A stretch of 64,000 bases of DNA. It comes from Selaginella tamariscina. Its lineage: Eukaryota; Streptophyta; Lycopodiopsida; Selaginellales; Selaginellaceae. Shown here piece by piece: positions 27,068 to 39,949 of the stretch. The position numbers and the translations under genes were made by a program. The stretch lies in contig PUQB01000206.1 of the NCBI GenBank assembly GCA_003024785.1, positions 341,349-405,348 of the forward strand, given 5' to 3'. Under the pieces are notes generated by a model. The model did no database searches. It worked only from the letters and a program-made list of their open reading frames with translations, and had not been told where the DNA came from. Position 1 is the stretch's first letter, and the number at the start of each line of letters is the position of its first letter.

Positions 27068-28180
27068 ACTTCTGAAGTGCCTGAAACCTCTTTTCCATCT
27101 TCCTTATGGATTTCATCCACTGAGAAATCTTTTGTTTAAAGAAGAGGTCAGAGAGCTATATATATGTACGTCTGTCTCACACACACACACACACAAGAAG
27201 GTTTGAAAATGTAAAATAACCTTCATCTTCCAGATCTTCCAACGCTACTGGAGTTCTGCAGACACCCTACGCTGAGGAATACGTGTTCCTCTACGAAAAT
27301 GCCCCGGTTTTTATCGTTCCCTGCATACGGTTCTTCACCTTCTTCGTCTACACCATTCTCTGTTTCCACATCACTTGTTCCTCCAAGAGATTCACCATCT
27401 TCTTTTAGTTGTATTGAACTCGTCTCTCTTCAAGCTTGTGTTCATTATCGCTCCCTATACATGAAAAACAAAAGCTAAATATGCGTAACAACACACGCAC
27501 GCACGCACACACATACACAACTGTGCTTGAACTGTTACCAGGATGTTCAGTCTCTGGTGAACTTAAACCTTGCTCTAGATCTACCTCGTTTGCTTTTCTG
27601 GGTATTAAGTCTAACACTTTACTCCTAACATCTTCGACAACACTTCCTGACGTAGATGGCAAGCTAATGCCCTTCTCCAAATCAAGTTCATCTTCCCAAA
27701 CACTCTTAAACCCCTCTAAACCTGTATTTTCATCTACTTTTGCACTATCTAAACTCTCTAACCTCTCTAAACTTGTATATTCATCTACTTTTGCATTGTC
27801 TAAACTCTCTAACTTCTCTAAACCTGCATTTCCCTCTATGACAATCCTTAACGGCCGGTTGCCTCTGTTTTCGAGCTCAAACCCACCGATTCTCACGGAA
27901 CCATGCGTGGGAACCGAGATATGCACGTCTTGCTCATCCTCCTCACTGTAATCTTCAGCATCTCCGGCTGCACTGTACCAATCGTCCTGGTCCAAAAACT
28001 TATTACCACTCTTTAAAGAGCTTATATATGAAAATATAAAGTGGGAAATGTAAATACGTGTGTGTGTGTGTGTTAATTAAATCATGAATTATGAAAATAT
28101 ATATTATTTGAGAAAGCTTACTTCTTGGTCGAAGAACTCGTTTTCGCTGTCCAATCCCTCTTCTCCGATTCTCTCTCCAT
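26567..28180 (-). CDS. Acidic protein with NLS-like motif, unknown function
   Basis: No family recognised. Exon-like pieces on the minus strand: about 28180-28124 (GEEGLDSENEFFDQE); about 27998-27530 (FLDQDDWYSAAGDAEDYSEE and a long acidic stretch); about 27430-27222 (SLGGTSDVETENGVDEEGEE); about 27145-27070 (KISQWMKSIRKMEKRFQALQ); and about 26983-26567 (SSEEIAKTTDVVGEAKRKAV, then DDAVPKKKARSR, a basic nuclear-signal-like cluster), ending YPDPPLWL at a donor. Three short repeats of about 17 residues (LEKLESLDNAKVDEYTS and two variants) lie at about 27830-27710. The start ATG at 28180 is not in the frame that fits the next exon, so a base may be missing. The final donor shows that the gene continues leftward; it may join the LEA_2 exons. 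Confidence 0.5.
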
Positions 28181-28199
28181 GATTATGCACTAATAAATA

Positions 28200-31100
28200 C
28201 CTAATCTTGAGTCTCTGCCTCTTCTAGGCAGCGCCATTCCCCTCAATTCCACCAGCCCTAAATTTTGAACCTCTTCAAATCAAAATCTAGAATATACTTT
28301 TACAACGTCTAACATATTCTAATCTGGATTAATTAGGTACATTCTTTTAAGGAGCTAGTGTAATTTTAATTTATAACGTATAATTCACAATATTAAACAG
28401 TATAGAAAAAATTAATAATAATCAGCTTGCTACAACCAGTTAAACAATGTATTAGTTAACTAAATTTTATGGCATTTATTATTTTTTCTTCTTTAATTTC
28501 ATTCTATTTCATTTTAAATTTCAAATTAAATAAATAACTTAGTTACAAGTATATTCATTCTTTTTAATAAAGTTGTTAATATGTAAATTTAAGCTTAAAT
28601 TAAACTTAAATTAAATATTATTAAAATAGTACATAAATTTTTAAATAAATTTTTTTTTTAATTTAACTAATTTTTTTTAAAATAAAGTTAAAAAATATAT
28701 CTATATAATGGCTAAATGTTAAATGTTAATGCTAACATCAACATTATTATCATTTCAATTTAATGTAATTAATTTAATAAGCATTTGTGACAAGGGTATT
28801 TAAATAGTGATAATGTGATATCTTTAAATATCAAAATTATTAATTTTAAGTTGCAATTGATTTTAATGTAAATACAAAGAGAGAGCACATCATTTTTGAG
28901 AAACTTCAAATTAAGAATTAATTAAAATAAATAATAATATGTATTTATTATTTGTATGCACACATATACAATAAAATATAATAATATGTACATATACAAT
29001 AAAATATAATAATATGTTACAAAGGGTCCCTACATGTCACTTTGATTAAATTTCTTTATAACTAAATTAATTCTTTATTTTTCTAGTTAAGGTATATAAA
29101 TAATCTCCTATATAAACATTTCATATTACATACATAAACTGTTCGTTACTAACTAAAATGATTTTTTAAAACATATAACATTTTAAAAAGATACATAATC
29201 ATAAAACTTATATTGTTATATCATTTTTCACCATCTCAACTTTAGAAAGATTTTTTTAAAAAAAAACGTTTTTATCATTAAACACATTAATTAATTAAAT
29301 CAAAATGCATTTGACAACATTTTAAAAAAAAATCAATAAGGACAATATTGACTTACACAAACCATTTTGCATGCAAAAAGGTCATAAAAGAAAACTTATT
29401 ATTAAATATATTAATTAAATAAATTCAAATGCACTTTATAACATTCTAAAAATATGTTAATAAAGATAACATCAATTTGCACAAATCCTTTTACCAATAT
29501 ATATCTCAATATTTATACAAGATACAAAGTGATAATTTATAATTTAAAATTTTAAAGATTTAATAATGTTAATATTACATCTTTGCAAGTTAAAATTATC
29601 ATTTTTATAACTTACAATTCAAATTCTAGTATAATCACTTATATAATAAATTAATATTAAATATGCACAAACAGAACAACACATTATTTTTTAAAGAATT
29701 AATTTTAATATTTGAGTTTTATGATTTGAATACTAATACTAAATAATGATTGTATGCATACTCATTTATATGTTTGAAACTTATATTTACTTAATATAAT
29801 TATTATTATTTATTTTATTATTTATATGCACATATATAAGTTTGTACAACAAATATAATAATACATTTTATAATACATACATATTTTATTATTATTATGA
29901 AGATGATCTTTTCAAATATAAATTTTTTCAGAAGCTATATAATCATAAAAGTTATATATATTATTCGATATTTTAATTTCCTAAAGAAACTCTATTTATA
30001 ATGTTAAACAAATTAAATCTAAATACACTTTTTAAAATATTTATAAGGATAATATTGACTTGTACAAAACATCTTATTTGTATAAATATCATAGCTTATA
30101 CAAATATAAAATGATATTTTATATTTAAAGAAAAAGAAATCTTTAATTATTATTTAAATATCTAATATTTTCTTAATTTATGGCTTAATTACTTTTACAT
30201 ACAAGTTGAAATTATGAATATATGAATAATAATCAAGATTTATATATAATTATTTACAAATATAAAAAATGATAAATATATATAACAGAGAGAAATAAAA
30301 CTTTTTATTTATAACTATGACATTAATAAAAAAGCAACTTGTATTAATAAGTATATTAAAAATAACTCAATATCTATTATGTAATTATTCACTATTAACT
30401 TATAAAAAACAATTCATTAGATGATATTTTTGTAATATTTATCAAATATATAGAAATTATTTGTTATAATACTAAACTTTATGTATTATTAATTATTTTA
30501 AGGTTTTAAATTTAATTCTGCCTTTATAATTAAGAAAGAAAAAAATAGTTAAAATACATAATTCTTTAAATATGCAATAGATTAGCTGTTAATGAGTGAT
30601 ATTAAAGTTAAAATTTTAAACTAATATCCAATGATTTAATATAACAATTTGTGTAATCGGTCCCATACTTAAAATAAAAAATAAAAAAAATATAAGAAAA
30701 AGTGATAACTCATATGCATTACATCAAACTCAAAGGTCTTTAACTTGTTATTTTAATAATAAATATTATTTATTATGGGTTAACTATAAATGCTTAAATA
30801 ATAATTATTTTCTTAAACTAATTAATAAAAATGTAATAAGAACTTTAAAAACCGTAATGTTTAAATCTTAAATCTTTTTGATAATTAAAAGATTAAAATA
30901 AATAATTTTTTTAGTTATTATTAGTAGATAATGGACTACTACTTAAATGAATAATTATTAGTTATATCATTACTCAATTATTATTTATGTTGGTAATTAT
31001 CACATGTCCAAAATAATATATATATTTTTATTTAAATAATTTACAACTTTTATTCTCGCTTTTCTATGTGGATGTATGTGTTTGTTCTTAAGAATGAATA

Positions 31101-32570
31101 AAAATATTATACATGTGTTTGTATTAATTAATATAATTTTATACGAGAATAACCTATTCTTAAAAAATAAACTTATTGGTACATTATTTATTAAAAAAAC
31201 CTTTTACTTTGGAATACATAAAGAATGTAGAAAACCTTATTAATATTGATGATAATAAAAATGAAAGCTTATTATATATTTAATATAGTTCACAACATTA
31301 CAATTCACATTACTAAGATCTTTTATATCATTAAAAATTCACATTATTGACACCTATATAGTACTTTTCTTCATTTAATTACTTTAAATATTTTTATCTA
31401 TTCTTATCATTAATGCAACATGTTTAATCCACTCAATCCTTATATATTAAAACGTATAAATAGATTATTTATTAAATTAGCATTTTTATAGATTAAAATA
31501 TATAAAAACATATATAAATAATATATTAAACTATATCATCATTTTTGTTATATTCTTTAGACGCGGAGATTGAAAGTGTTTAATGATAATTTTCATTGGT
31601 AAAATAACTATTAACATAAATAAATTATACATCTTTAATGTTTCTTATATCTGACTCAGTCAATATAAAACAAGAACGACAAGAGAAAAACAAAAATGTT
31701 TCAAAACTTACATTAAGTAAAGTTAAGAATTTATTAATGATACTATTTATTACTTATTAACCATAATTTATGTATTTTAAATACTTTACAAAATTCTTTC
31801 TAGATCAAGAATAACAAAAAGTGAAAGTAAAATGTATATTTATTTTATTTTAAATAAATATGTCCATTAAACTTATTCTATCATAGTTATGTTTAATATT
31901 CTCATATGTAACCAATATATTAAATAATTAGATAATAATTTAATTTAATAATAAAATGTCTAAGATAATAAAAAATCTACATGCCAATTAACTTACACAT
32001 TTAATCTTGGATTTTATCTGTATTGAATAAAAATAAGATGAAAGGGCCACTAAAATTAAGGTCAATTGAAAGTGTTAAGATATAAATAATAATTTTAGCT
32101 CTCTCTTTAAAGACTAATCAAATATAAATAATACAATTTAAATTATTTATATAATAAAGGTTAACATATTAGTTAAAGTTAAAGACAGTAAAGATTAAAG
32201 TTTGATTTCGTATTTTTTTAACTTAAATGAATTTAATTACGCTTAAAGAAATTTTATATTCATATATATTATTTAATTATTATAAATATTAAGAATTATA
32301 ATTTTACACGTTGCAAAATATTAGAATACATGCCAAAACACATACTTGAAGTTCTTAAAATTGCTATATATATTAGTTGTTATTACATTAAACTACAAAT
32401 AAACTTGAACACACTATCTATAAACAAATTATCCCTTCGGGTTAAACATGTTAAGCTGCTGGTTAAACTGCGTTTCATTTAACTTTGATCATTAATCAAA
32501 TTAACCATTTGATTAAAATTAAACAAGATTAACAGCTGGTAGGATTATTAATTTTCCATATTTTATTATA
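28200..32570. other. A+T-rich gene desert
   Basis: About 4.4 kb with only short chance frames. No gene, RNA or element terminus identified apart from the diverged repeats listed separately. Confidence 0.7.
29270..30090 (+). repeat. Three diverged copies of an A+T-rich motif
   Basis: Blocks at about 29280-29370, 29400-29500 and 30000-30085 share the order: ttaatt-aaat, aaatrcacttt or aaatgcattt, acattttaaaa, then aataaggataatattgactt and acaaa. Copies are diverged and spaced unevenly, suggesting an old dispersed or tandem repeat. Confidence 0.5.
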
Positions 32571-33148
32571 AAACTTTATGGCCCTGCAGACGAAAACCGT
32601 AACGTGGAGTGGACAATTCAGAGGCGTTCGAAGGTATGTTGTCTTAGTATACATTTGAAGATTATTATTGATATATTGGTGTGAGGATATAGTCAGCTGA
32701 ACTAAACTATGGGAATGGACTAGGAGATGTGATATCCATCAAGTAGCCGGATTGTGCCATATATATTATTATCACCAACCTGAAGGCATTGCAACGGATG
32801 CCTATAGTTGCACCCGCCTCTGTTCACCATGGATCTCCAAACAGAGATAGGCAGACACACAAACCGAGAAAAACCAACATAGTTAACAGACACAAGAACA
32901 ATATCACTATTTCGAATGCGTAAACATAATATCTGATAAGTAAATGTGCATACTCCTCTTCCATGGCAACAGGTGCTTCTGCATCTTCGTCCTCAACAGT
33001 AGGGGCAATAACTAGAATATGTAGTTAACTCAGAAACTCCTTCTGTAAGATTAAAGAGAGAATGGATGTATTTCCTGGTGAACAAGAGAGAGGTTCCTTT
33101 AAGTTCTATTAAATACATTGAAAAGAGACACGTTCAAAAGGAGTTGAA
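32571..33148. other. Spacer downstream of PP2C with weak exon-like pieces
   Basis: A short open piece at 32578-32635 (+) reads MALQTKTVTWSGQFRGVRR and ends at a good donor (AAG|GTATGT). On the minus strand 33010-32955 reads IAPTVEDEDAEAPVAMEE. Neither can be connected to a gene, so both are unproven. Confidence 0.3.
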
Positions 33149-34024
33149 TCACTTGAAGACCACAATTGCCATGGTGACGTTATCGGTGGTTCCGAAAGAG
33201 TCGTCCTTGGGGTGTTTCTTGAGGCAGAGATCGAGCAGTTGGTCGCAAATGGAAGAGAGCCGGTCATATCCCTCCTGTCCTAGCCTTTCTGCAACCAAGT
33301 CCACCACTTTCTGACTGGAGAAGCACTCCCACAGTCCATCAGAAGCAACCACAAGGAATTCTTTGTCATCCTTGTTCATGTCCACTCTATGTATTTCAGG
33401 AGCAGCAGTCAGCTTCCTCCTGCATGGAGGAAGCTCTTTAGGAACCTTGAGGCTGTAATCGCCTATCCCTCTGGAGACATTCAAGTTCCCAATCCTTCCG
33501 TTCATCACCTTTCCGCCCGCAGCTTCAATTCTGGCCTTCTCCTCCGGAAGCTCCGGCTTATGGTCTCGTGTCAAATCCTCGGCTGTCCCTTTCTGGGATA
33601 TGACGCAGCGGCAATCCCCACACCCAGCAACTACGATTTCATCCTTGCATATGACAACCGCTGTGGCAGTACTTCCACCAGCACGGATGATCCAATCAGG
33701 GTCTTCTGGATTCTCTCTGGCAGCATAGTAATCCTCATCCATTTGCAGGAATGAAGCGTGCATAACCTCGGCCAAGGCGCTACTTTCCTTGATCCTCTTG
33801 GATATTTCAGGCCCAGCTTCTCTGCAAGAAATTGGGAGCATCGAGCCGTGGTGTGGCCATCAAAGATACCCACATATGAGCTGCCTGGCCGTCCAAGTCG
33901 GTACTCACCGCAAAAGCATCTTCTTGAAACCATCTCCAACCCTGCATACTTGATACCCCAATTTCAAGAATTCAGTTTCTGCATCCTGGAATACCTTCAC
34001 CGTCTTAGGAGATTTCAACATCAT
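33149..34024 (-). CDS. PP2C-type protein phosphatase
   Basis: Mn/Mg-dependent Ser/Thr phosphatase. It reads from ATG 34024 (MMLKSPKTVKVFQDAETEFL) to the stop at 33151-33149. PP2C signatures: MQGWRWFQEDAFAV, YVGIFDGH (metal-site Asp), GGSTATAVVICKDE, VAGCGDCRCVISQKG, LTRDHKP, LNVSRGIGDYSLK, FLVVASDGLWE and GTTDNVTMAIVVFK. The usual DGHGG is DGHTT. The last 230 residues form one open frame. The first third needs three one-base corrections (near 33955, 33885 and 33820), two of them at short G or C runs where the diverged copies keep the base. This is the parent-like copy: the four other PP2C pieces in the window are more damaged. It shares a short promoter with the kinase gene on its other side. 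Confidence 0.85.
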
Positions 34025-34143
34025 GTCTACTTAGGAACAGCCATAGCCATCCTTATATACCGGAAAATAAAGGGAATCCCTTTAGCCACGTGGCAATAGA
34101 CTTACTTGTACTAGGGGTTAGGGTTTATTAATCTAGGGCTCAA
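34025..34143. promoter_or_regulatory. Bidirectional promoter of PP2C and kinase gene, with G-box
   Basis: Only 119 bases separate the two start codons. It contains the perfect palindrome GCCACGTGGC (34085-34094), the G-box/ABRE core bound by bZIP and bHLH factors, and a telo-box-like ggttagggttta (34116-34127). The same G-box block travels with the PP2C copies at 42014-42023, 47377-47384 and 59754-59763. Confidence 0.7.
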
Positions 34144-34532
34144 ATGTCGATCCGAAGGTATGCTCTCTCTTTATCTCTCTCTATCTCTCTCTCGCCTGAG
34201 CGTGTCTGTATAAGGTACATTACGTCGGACGTCATTCAAAGTCTCGTGTCTGCAAACTTGAATTGGACAGCACCAGATGGGCCGCCGGCAGAAATAATAC
34301 AGGAACTTTTCTGGGCTGTGGTAATATAAACAGATAACATGTAGGAATTTGGCACACACACAAGTCTTTATAATATATATGTGTGTATACTGCATATGTA
34401 TATATTATAGTATTATATATATATATTGAATGTACATACAAATATGTATGTATGTATATATATATCCAAGTGTTTACTGGCTGTAGTAATATTAATATAT
34501 ACACAGATAACATGCAGGAATTATATAAGATT

Positions 34533-34588
<56 letters not shown>

Positions 34589-36450
34589 AACACACACACG
34601 GAGTTTGCATGTGCGTATTACATGTTGCATATGTCATAGTGTTATATGTATACTTATGTATATATTTAACATAACTACAAAATCGTAAAGGCTTGATATA
34701 TAAACTGTAACATAAATATAACGATAGTTTTTCAATCATTTATAAAACTACTCTCTCTCTCTCTCTCCGTGTATATTGCAGATCGATGGTGAATTATCCA
34801 CCGGCAAATTGTGGATTGCTCTAGACGCACATGGTTTGCTGTCTGAAGATACAAGGAATTTTCTTTTTGCACACGCTGTTGCACACATTGATAAGCAGGT
34901 GTGTTTGTGTGGGGAGGGGGAGAGGGAGCTCTCCATCTGTTATTACGATATGCATTATAGGTGACCGATTTGCAGCGAAAGCAGTTGGTGGAGCTTGTGA
35001 AATGGCTGATTGAGTCGGGTCTTCTCAGCATTGATATGATATGGGAGCATTGTGGGGTAATTATATTATTTACAAACCGTATATGTACACTATGATGTAT
35101 ATACTAGACACATGTCCATATGTTAATCATAGTTTATAATTATCCATTGATTTTTATAACGCGTTTTCTTTGTGGGATTACATAGTGGAATTTGGTAGAA
35201 ATGATAAACAGTGCTAAGCTCGACTCATCCTTTCTAATGCTGCGACTGCTGAAGAAGTTGTGTGTCCCACATGGTTACTTACGTGGTTGTTATCAAAATC
35301 TTCTAGAAGAGTTTGAGAATCGAAAGGTATGTCGTTTTGTTCTGCATGTTAGTATAGGAATATTAAGTATAATGCATTTATGAAGGTTCTCCCTCAAATG
35401 TTGGGAAAATTGAGTGATGAAGAATTCGAGATGAAGTTCAGTGCTAGATTCAATCATGTGATCACCAGTAATAGAGGTCAAAGAACGTCACAGTTTTGGG
35501 AACATTTACACAGTACTTCCCGGTTTTGTACTGACTTTGAAGAGATCAGAATCTTAGGTACATATGCATATATGCCAACTGAAGCACACTCTATTTACAC
35601 ACTGCCAATAGTCTAGGCATGGTTATATAGATTTTTTGACGAGCGAGGGAGAGAGATGAGTATGACAATTTTATATGCTTCTAGGGCGAGGAAGTTTTGG
35701 TGTTGTGAAGTTGGTGAGATCAAACTTCGACAAACAGTTTTATGCTGTGAAGATGATTCCTATAAAAAAGGATGTAAACAAAGCTGCGGTTGAGACGGTT
35801 TGGCAAGAAGTCCAGTTGCTTTCTTCATTAGTCAACGTTCCCCAGGTCACGTCTTACCACAGTGCTTGGGTTGAGTACGTTGACGATTACGTAACTCCTG
35901 ACCCATCACCAGAGAAGGTTAGATATTCTTCAGTTAATATGTTTAACCTGTGTTTGTTCTCAAATAACATTGGTTTATTGTTTTCTAGTCACTACAAGGC
36001 AAGGAAGAAGAAAGAGTATACTGGTAGTCAATTGGATTTTAACTTCGACACTCCTGACTATAAGGTGATTATATACATCTCTCTCTCTCTCCCTCTATAT
36101 ATATATATATATATATATATGTTTCGAAATGCGTTACTTATTCTTTAATAATAATGCTTAGGAGGTGCCTTCTGCCCTAAGTGTTGAAAGCTCAATTTCA
36201 TTGCAGTCACAGGGCACTGCGACGCCCAGTGAATCCTTCAATTTGCAGAGCAATTATCTAATGAGTGATGAGGAGAGCTGTTAACAGAGAGATTAGATAA
36301 CGACTCAGAGGTAATTTTGATTATTGTTTCTATTTTTTTCTCTTTTTCTTACTATTGTGAATATCAGGGCTTCTACGATGATGAAAGGAATCGAGCTACC
36401 TACGAGAAACATAGCCAGGTATGTGACTTTAGACATAAAGCACGTCTGTT

Positions 36451-36482
<32 letters not shown>

Positions 36483-37629
36483 TTTGCAAGATCAGAGAAC
36501 ACACACACACACAACATGCACGCACCATTGAACTACAGATTCTGAAATTTCATTTAGTATGTATATAGACATATATATTTTTTTCTATAATAATGAAGGA
36601 TAAAGGAGTGATTGCCGGTAAAGATGTGGTCAAAGTTATCCTGATTCAAATGGAGCTGTCAGAAATTGAGTGATTGCTTTGTGGATAAGTGTCTCTATGA
36701 TAAGATTAATCCAAGGAGGTTTTCCTGGACATTACCACAGCCTTGATGGCCGTTCATGAACAGAACATCGTTCATGGCGATGTAGCAGCACAGAATGTAT
36801 TCTTTAGACGGAATTCGTGGCGTGCAGTGCTTGGGGACTTTGGCCTAGCTTTGAAGATTAATGGCCAGGTATGGTGATGTATACGTTTCTGTGTGTGTGT
36901 GTGTTTATACATATATACAGGATGTGTTAACCAAAGGGACAGTAGAATATCAGCCCCCAGAAGGGATAGCATCTCAAGCTGGAGACGTGTACGCGCTTGG
37001 GGTGTTGTCTATACAGCTTTTCAAATTTGAGGCTGACCCAGTTAAGAGGCACAATGTGAAGGGTGCATTTCCCCGTAGTACGGGTTATGATGCGGGCGTG
37101 AAAACTTGTATACAGCGTTTACTAGTTCATGACCCTGTACAGAGGCCTTCTGCCCATCAAATTCTATCTGACCCAGAATTTGAACCTTTGGTAAGTGAGT
37201 GTGTGTGTGTGTTACAGCTGTTTATGTTGCATACGTATTTGTCTTTATATATAGTACAAGTATCTTATGTGTGTAAGTATATTCATGAGACTTAGAATTC
37301 ACTATAACCTGTTGTCATGGTTTTAGAGGGGGATCGATCCAGAAACGAGTGTTAAACGAGATTTGCTTAATGAGATTCAGGTAACAATCTTGCATATATG
37401 TATTAGATAGAAAATTAAGTGTAGGCATACAAATAAATAAGCACATATTATAATATCATAAAGCGCATACATACATGAACGCAGGATCGTACAGCAATAG
37501 GCCTAACATTTATATATGCAGGTGCTGAAATCCCAATTGACTCGCGAAAGAATATTCCGTGCTAATGGGATGGATCTGTATAACCAGTACCCGTATAACC
37601 AACTGGGTATGGGGTTTTTAAATTACTAA
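34144..37629 (+). CDS. eIF2-alpha-kinase-like protein kinase with novel N-terminus
   Basis: Exons: 34144-34157, 34215-34320, 34782-34898, 34961-35056, 35186-35326, 35386-35557, 35685-35917, 35989-36064, 36162-36310, 36368-36418, about 36599-36868, 36921-37190, 37327-37380, 37522-37629. About 210 residues of unrecognised helical-looking sequence (MSIRR|YITSDVIQSLVSANL onward) precede the kinase domain: FEEIRIL|GRGSFGVVKLV, FYAVKMIPIKK, then EVQLLSSLVNVPQVTSYHSA. An acidic insert of about 110 residues separates the lobes, then VILIQMEL, HGDVAAQNVFF, GDFGLALK, GTVEYQPPEG and DVYALGVLSIQLF. Insert, IQMEL and the GT.Y..PE layout recall GCN2/PEK-type kinases, which phosphorylate eIF2-alpha in stress. 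HGD replaces HRD, so it is non-RD; the catalytic Asp, DFG and Lys are kept. Single-base breaks (near 36015, 36282, 36672, 36709) interrupt the frame; some are absent from the second copy. Confidence 0.7.
34537..34600. repeat. (CT)n-(CA)n microsatellite in kinase intron 2
   Basis: About 16 CT and 15 CA units lie within the intron 34321-34781. A further CT run (34751-34767) precedes the acceptor. Confidence 0.85.
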
Positions 37630-38676
37630 ATATAAGATAACCATTACCTGCATACACGTTATTATATTATAACAATCTGTGCATGTGTTGTGTAATATAA
37701 ACTTACATATATTAGATGCATGTACGTGTGTGTGATCTAAAAAGATTAGAAAAACCAATAAACATAGATTACATATATATATATATATAACACACACACA
37801 CACACACACACACATTAATATATATTTTGTAATAGTATACACATTGTGTGTAATACACAATATATGTATTATATACACACATATATTGCTATATATAAAT
37901 AATATTTATATGATTTGTATCATTACATATATTTTATTAAATACTATTTTATATTTATAAATACTTAATAATATATGTGTGTGTGTGTGTGTGTTATTTT
38001 AGTCATATATATATATATATAATATGAGTGTGAAATTTCTTTTATTTTTAACTTATTTAAGAAATTGTAGTCATAAGATTTCTAAGATAATTACATAAAA
38101 AATATTTGAAGTTAAGAATATTTTTTTTTTTTATTTTAAGTTGATAATACATATACATAAGTATATAAACTCCTTATATACATAATATATGTATATTACA
38201 TTCAATTTAATAAAATCACAATCTTTGATTATATTTTTTTAAAAATATTTCACATTGAATGTCTCATGTTAAATAGAATATGTGTTAGGAATATATTAAT
38301 ATATACTTCAAATTAATGATTGAGATTTGATTTTAATTTAAAAAGATTTTAAAAGTGTAAGTAATTTCAGGTAAAATAATATATAATTTAAGGTAGGTTT
38401 AAGGCCAATAATTATATATATTATATTTATGTGTATAATATTAAAGTTATTTTTATAATGTATATATAAATGTTACCTGTCACAATTTTAATTTTTACAC
38501 AAACCCCTATATTAGATGCATGTGTGTAAGAAGAGGAATTTAATTAATATTTAATTATGTAATAAATATATTATTAAATAAATAAATATACACATACATA
38601 TATATATGTGTGTATTACACATCTACATATTCATATATATTATGTAATAATATAAGCATGTGTACACAGTGTGTAT

Positions 38677-38708
<32 letters not shown>

Positions 38709-39296
38709 CTGCTATATATAAATAAGTTAAATCATATTTATAAGATATATATAACCTCAAGATCTTTTTACTTATGTTTTCTAAATTATTTTACATTATA
38801 ATCAAGTATCAATTATATTAATATATTTATAATATATTTCAATATATTCCAAGTATATCTCACTGAGGCATGGTATGGTCTAACTTTTAAATACATTAAT
38901 GCAAATTATATCCTTCAAATGTTATGTTTACGTATATATCTCTCCAAGTTTTTCATTAACATACATATTCTTAAGAAAGTTTAAATTTACATATATGCTA
39001 AATTAAAATTGTATTGTATTCAAATTTTTTAAAATTAAAATAGCTAACTATATACATTTCATTTATAATTAGATTTATTATAAATATTTTAAATAAGTAA
39101 ATATTAGTTATATTATATTGTAATATATATGTTTATTTGTTTGTTTTTTGAAGTTAAATACCAAAGCACTAATTATAGCATTTAAATTTTAAAAATATAA
39201 TAATTAAAATGAAATAGAATGAAATTTATTTTAAATGAGCATCATATATAATAAGAAAATCAAAATAATTTTATTAATTATAATATCCTAAAATAA
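37630..39296. other. A+T-rich spacer with (TA)n and (GT)n arrays
   Basis: No gene recognised; microsatellites at 37776-37812, 37975-37992 and 38676-38701. Duplicated at 55335-57022. Confidence 0.7.
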
Positions 39297-39949
39297 TAAG
39301 AACCTCAGCATCCTCATCACAGAAGATCGAGCATGCACATGTAATGTACAAATGTTGGTGGTTAGAAAATGTTTTGGTGAATTAATTCAACATTAGACAT
39401 TATTTTTTTATTAAAGTGAATATATTTAAAACATTTATTTCAATCACAATTCAAATTTCAAACAACTACTTTTTATACAAGTTCTTCCATATCAGGCCCT
39501 TCCACTCAGATTTGCTGAAGGACTCCACTGCTTCTTGGCGATGCCTCGTTCGAACAAGAGTCTTGAGCAGTATGGTACATGATTTAATTTTGGATTTTTA
39601 ACATTCTGAAGTATAAACTCGGCCTCTGTAACAATCCATAGGTGCAATAACCAACGAGGAGAAGGTTAGTTGTGTACCTGTTGGTTTTGTCTACTTTTTC
39701 CAACTGCTTGATTCTCTTGGAACATTTTGGAGTTCCATGAGAGTGTATATATATATATTACATACATGTACGTCTATATATGTATACACACACATAAATT
39801 TATAATATGTAATAATATATATATGTATTACATACACATATATAAGCAAAGTTGTGTTTATACAATTTATATATTCATATAAATATTTAATTAATATTAT
39901 TTTATATTCAATAAGTATATATATTATTTTTAAAATATATACTAGAGTG
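39297..39949 (-). repeat. Repeat R copy 1, with exon-like content
   Basis: About 650 bases repeated directly at 43041-43686 and again in the duplicated block. The minus strand has two exon-like pieces: CSKRIKQLEKVDKTNR before a donor-like GTACAC (about 39728-39680), and VRTRHRQEAVESFSKSEWKG (about 39560-39500) reading on to a stop. No family recognised. The repetition suggests a mobile or captured gene fragment. Confidence 0.75.

Noticed and set aside
34116..34127. Telomeric repeat
   Set aside because: Single TTAGGG-like units near gene starts (also 15189, 42031) are telo-box promoter motifs, not telomere arrays.
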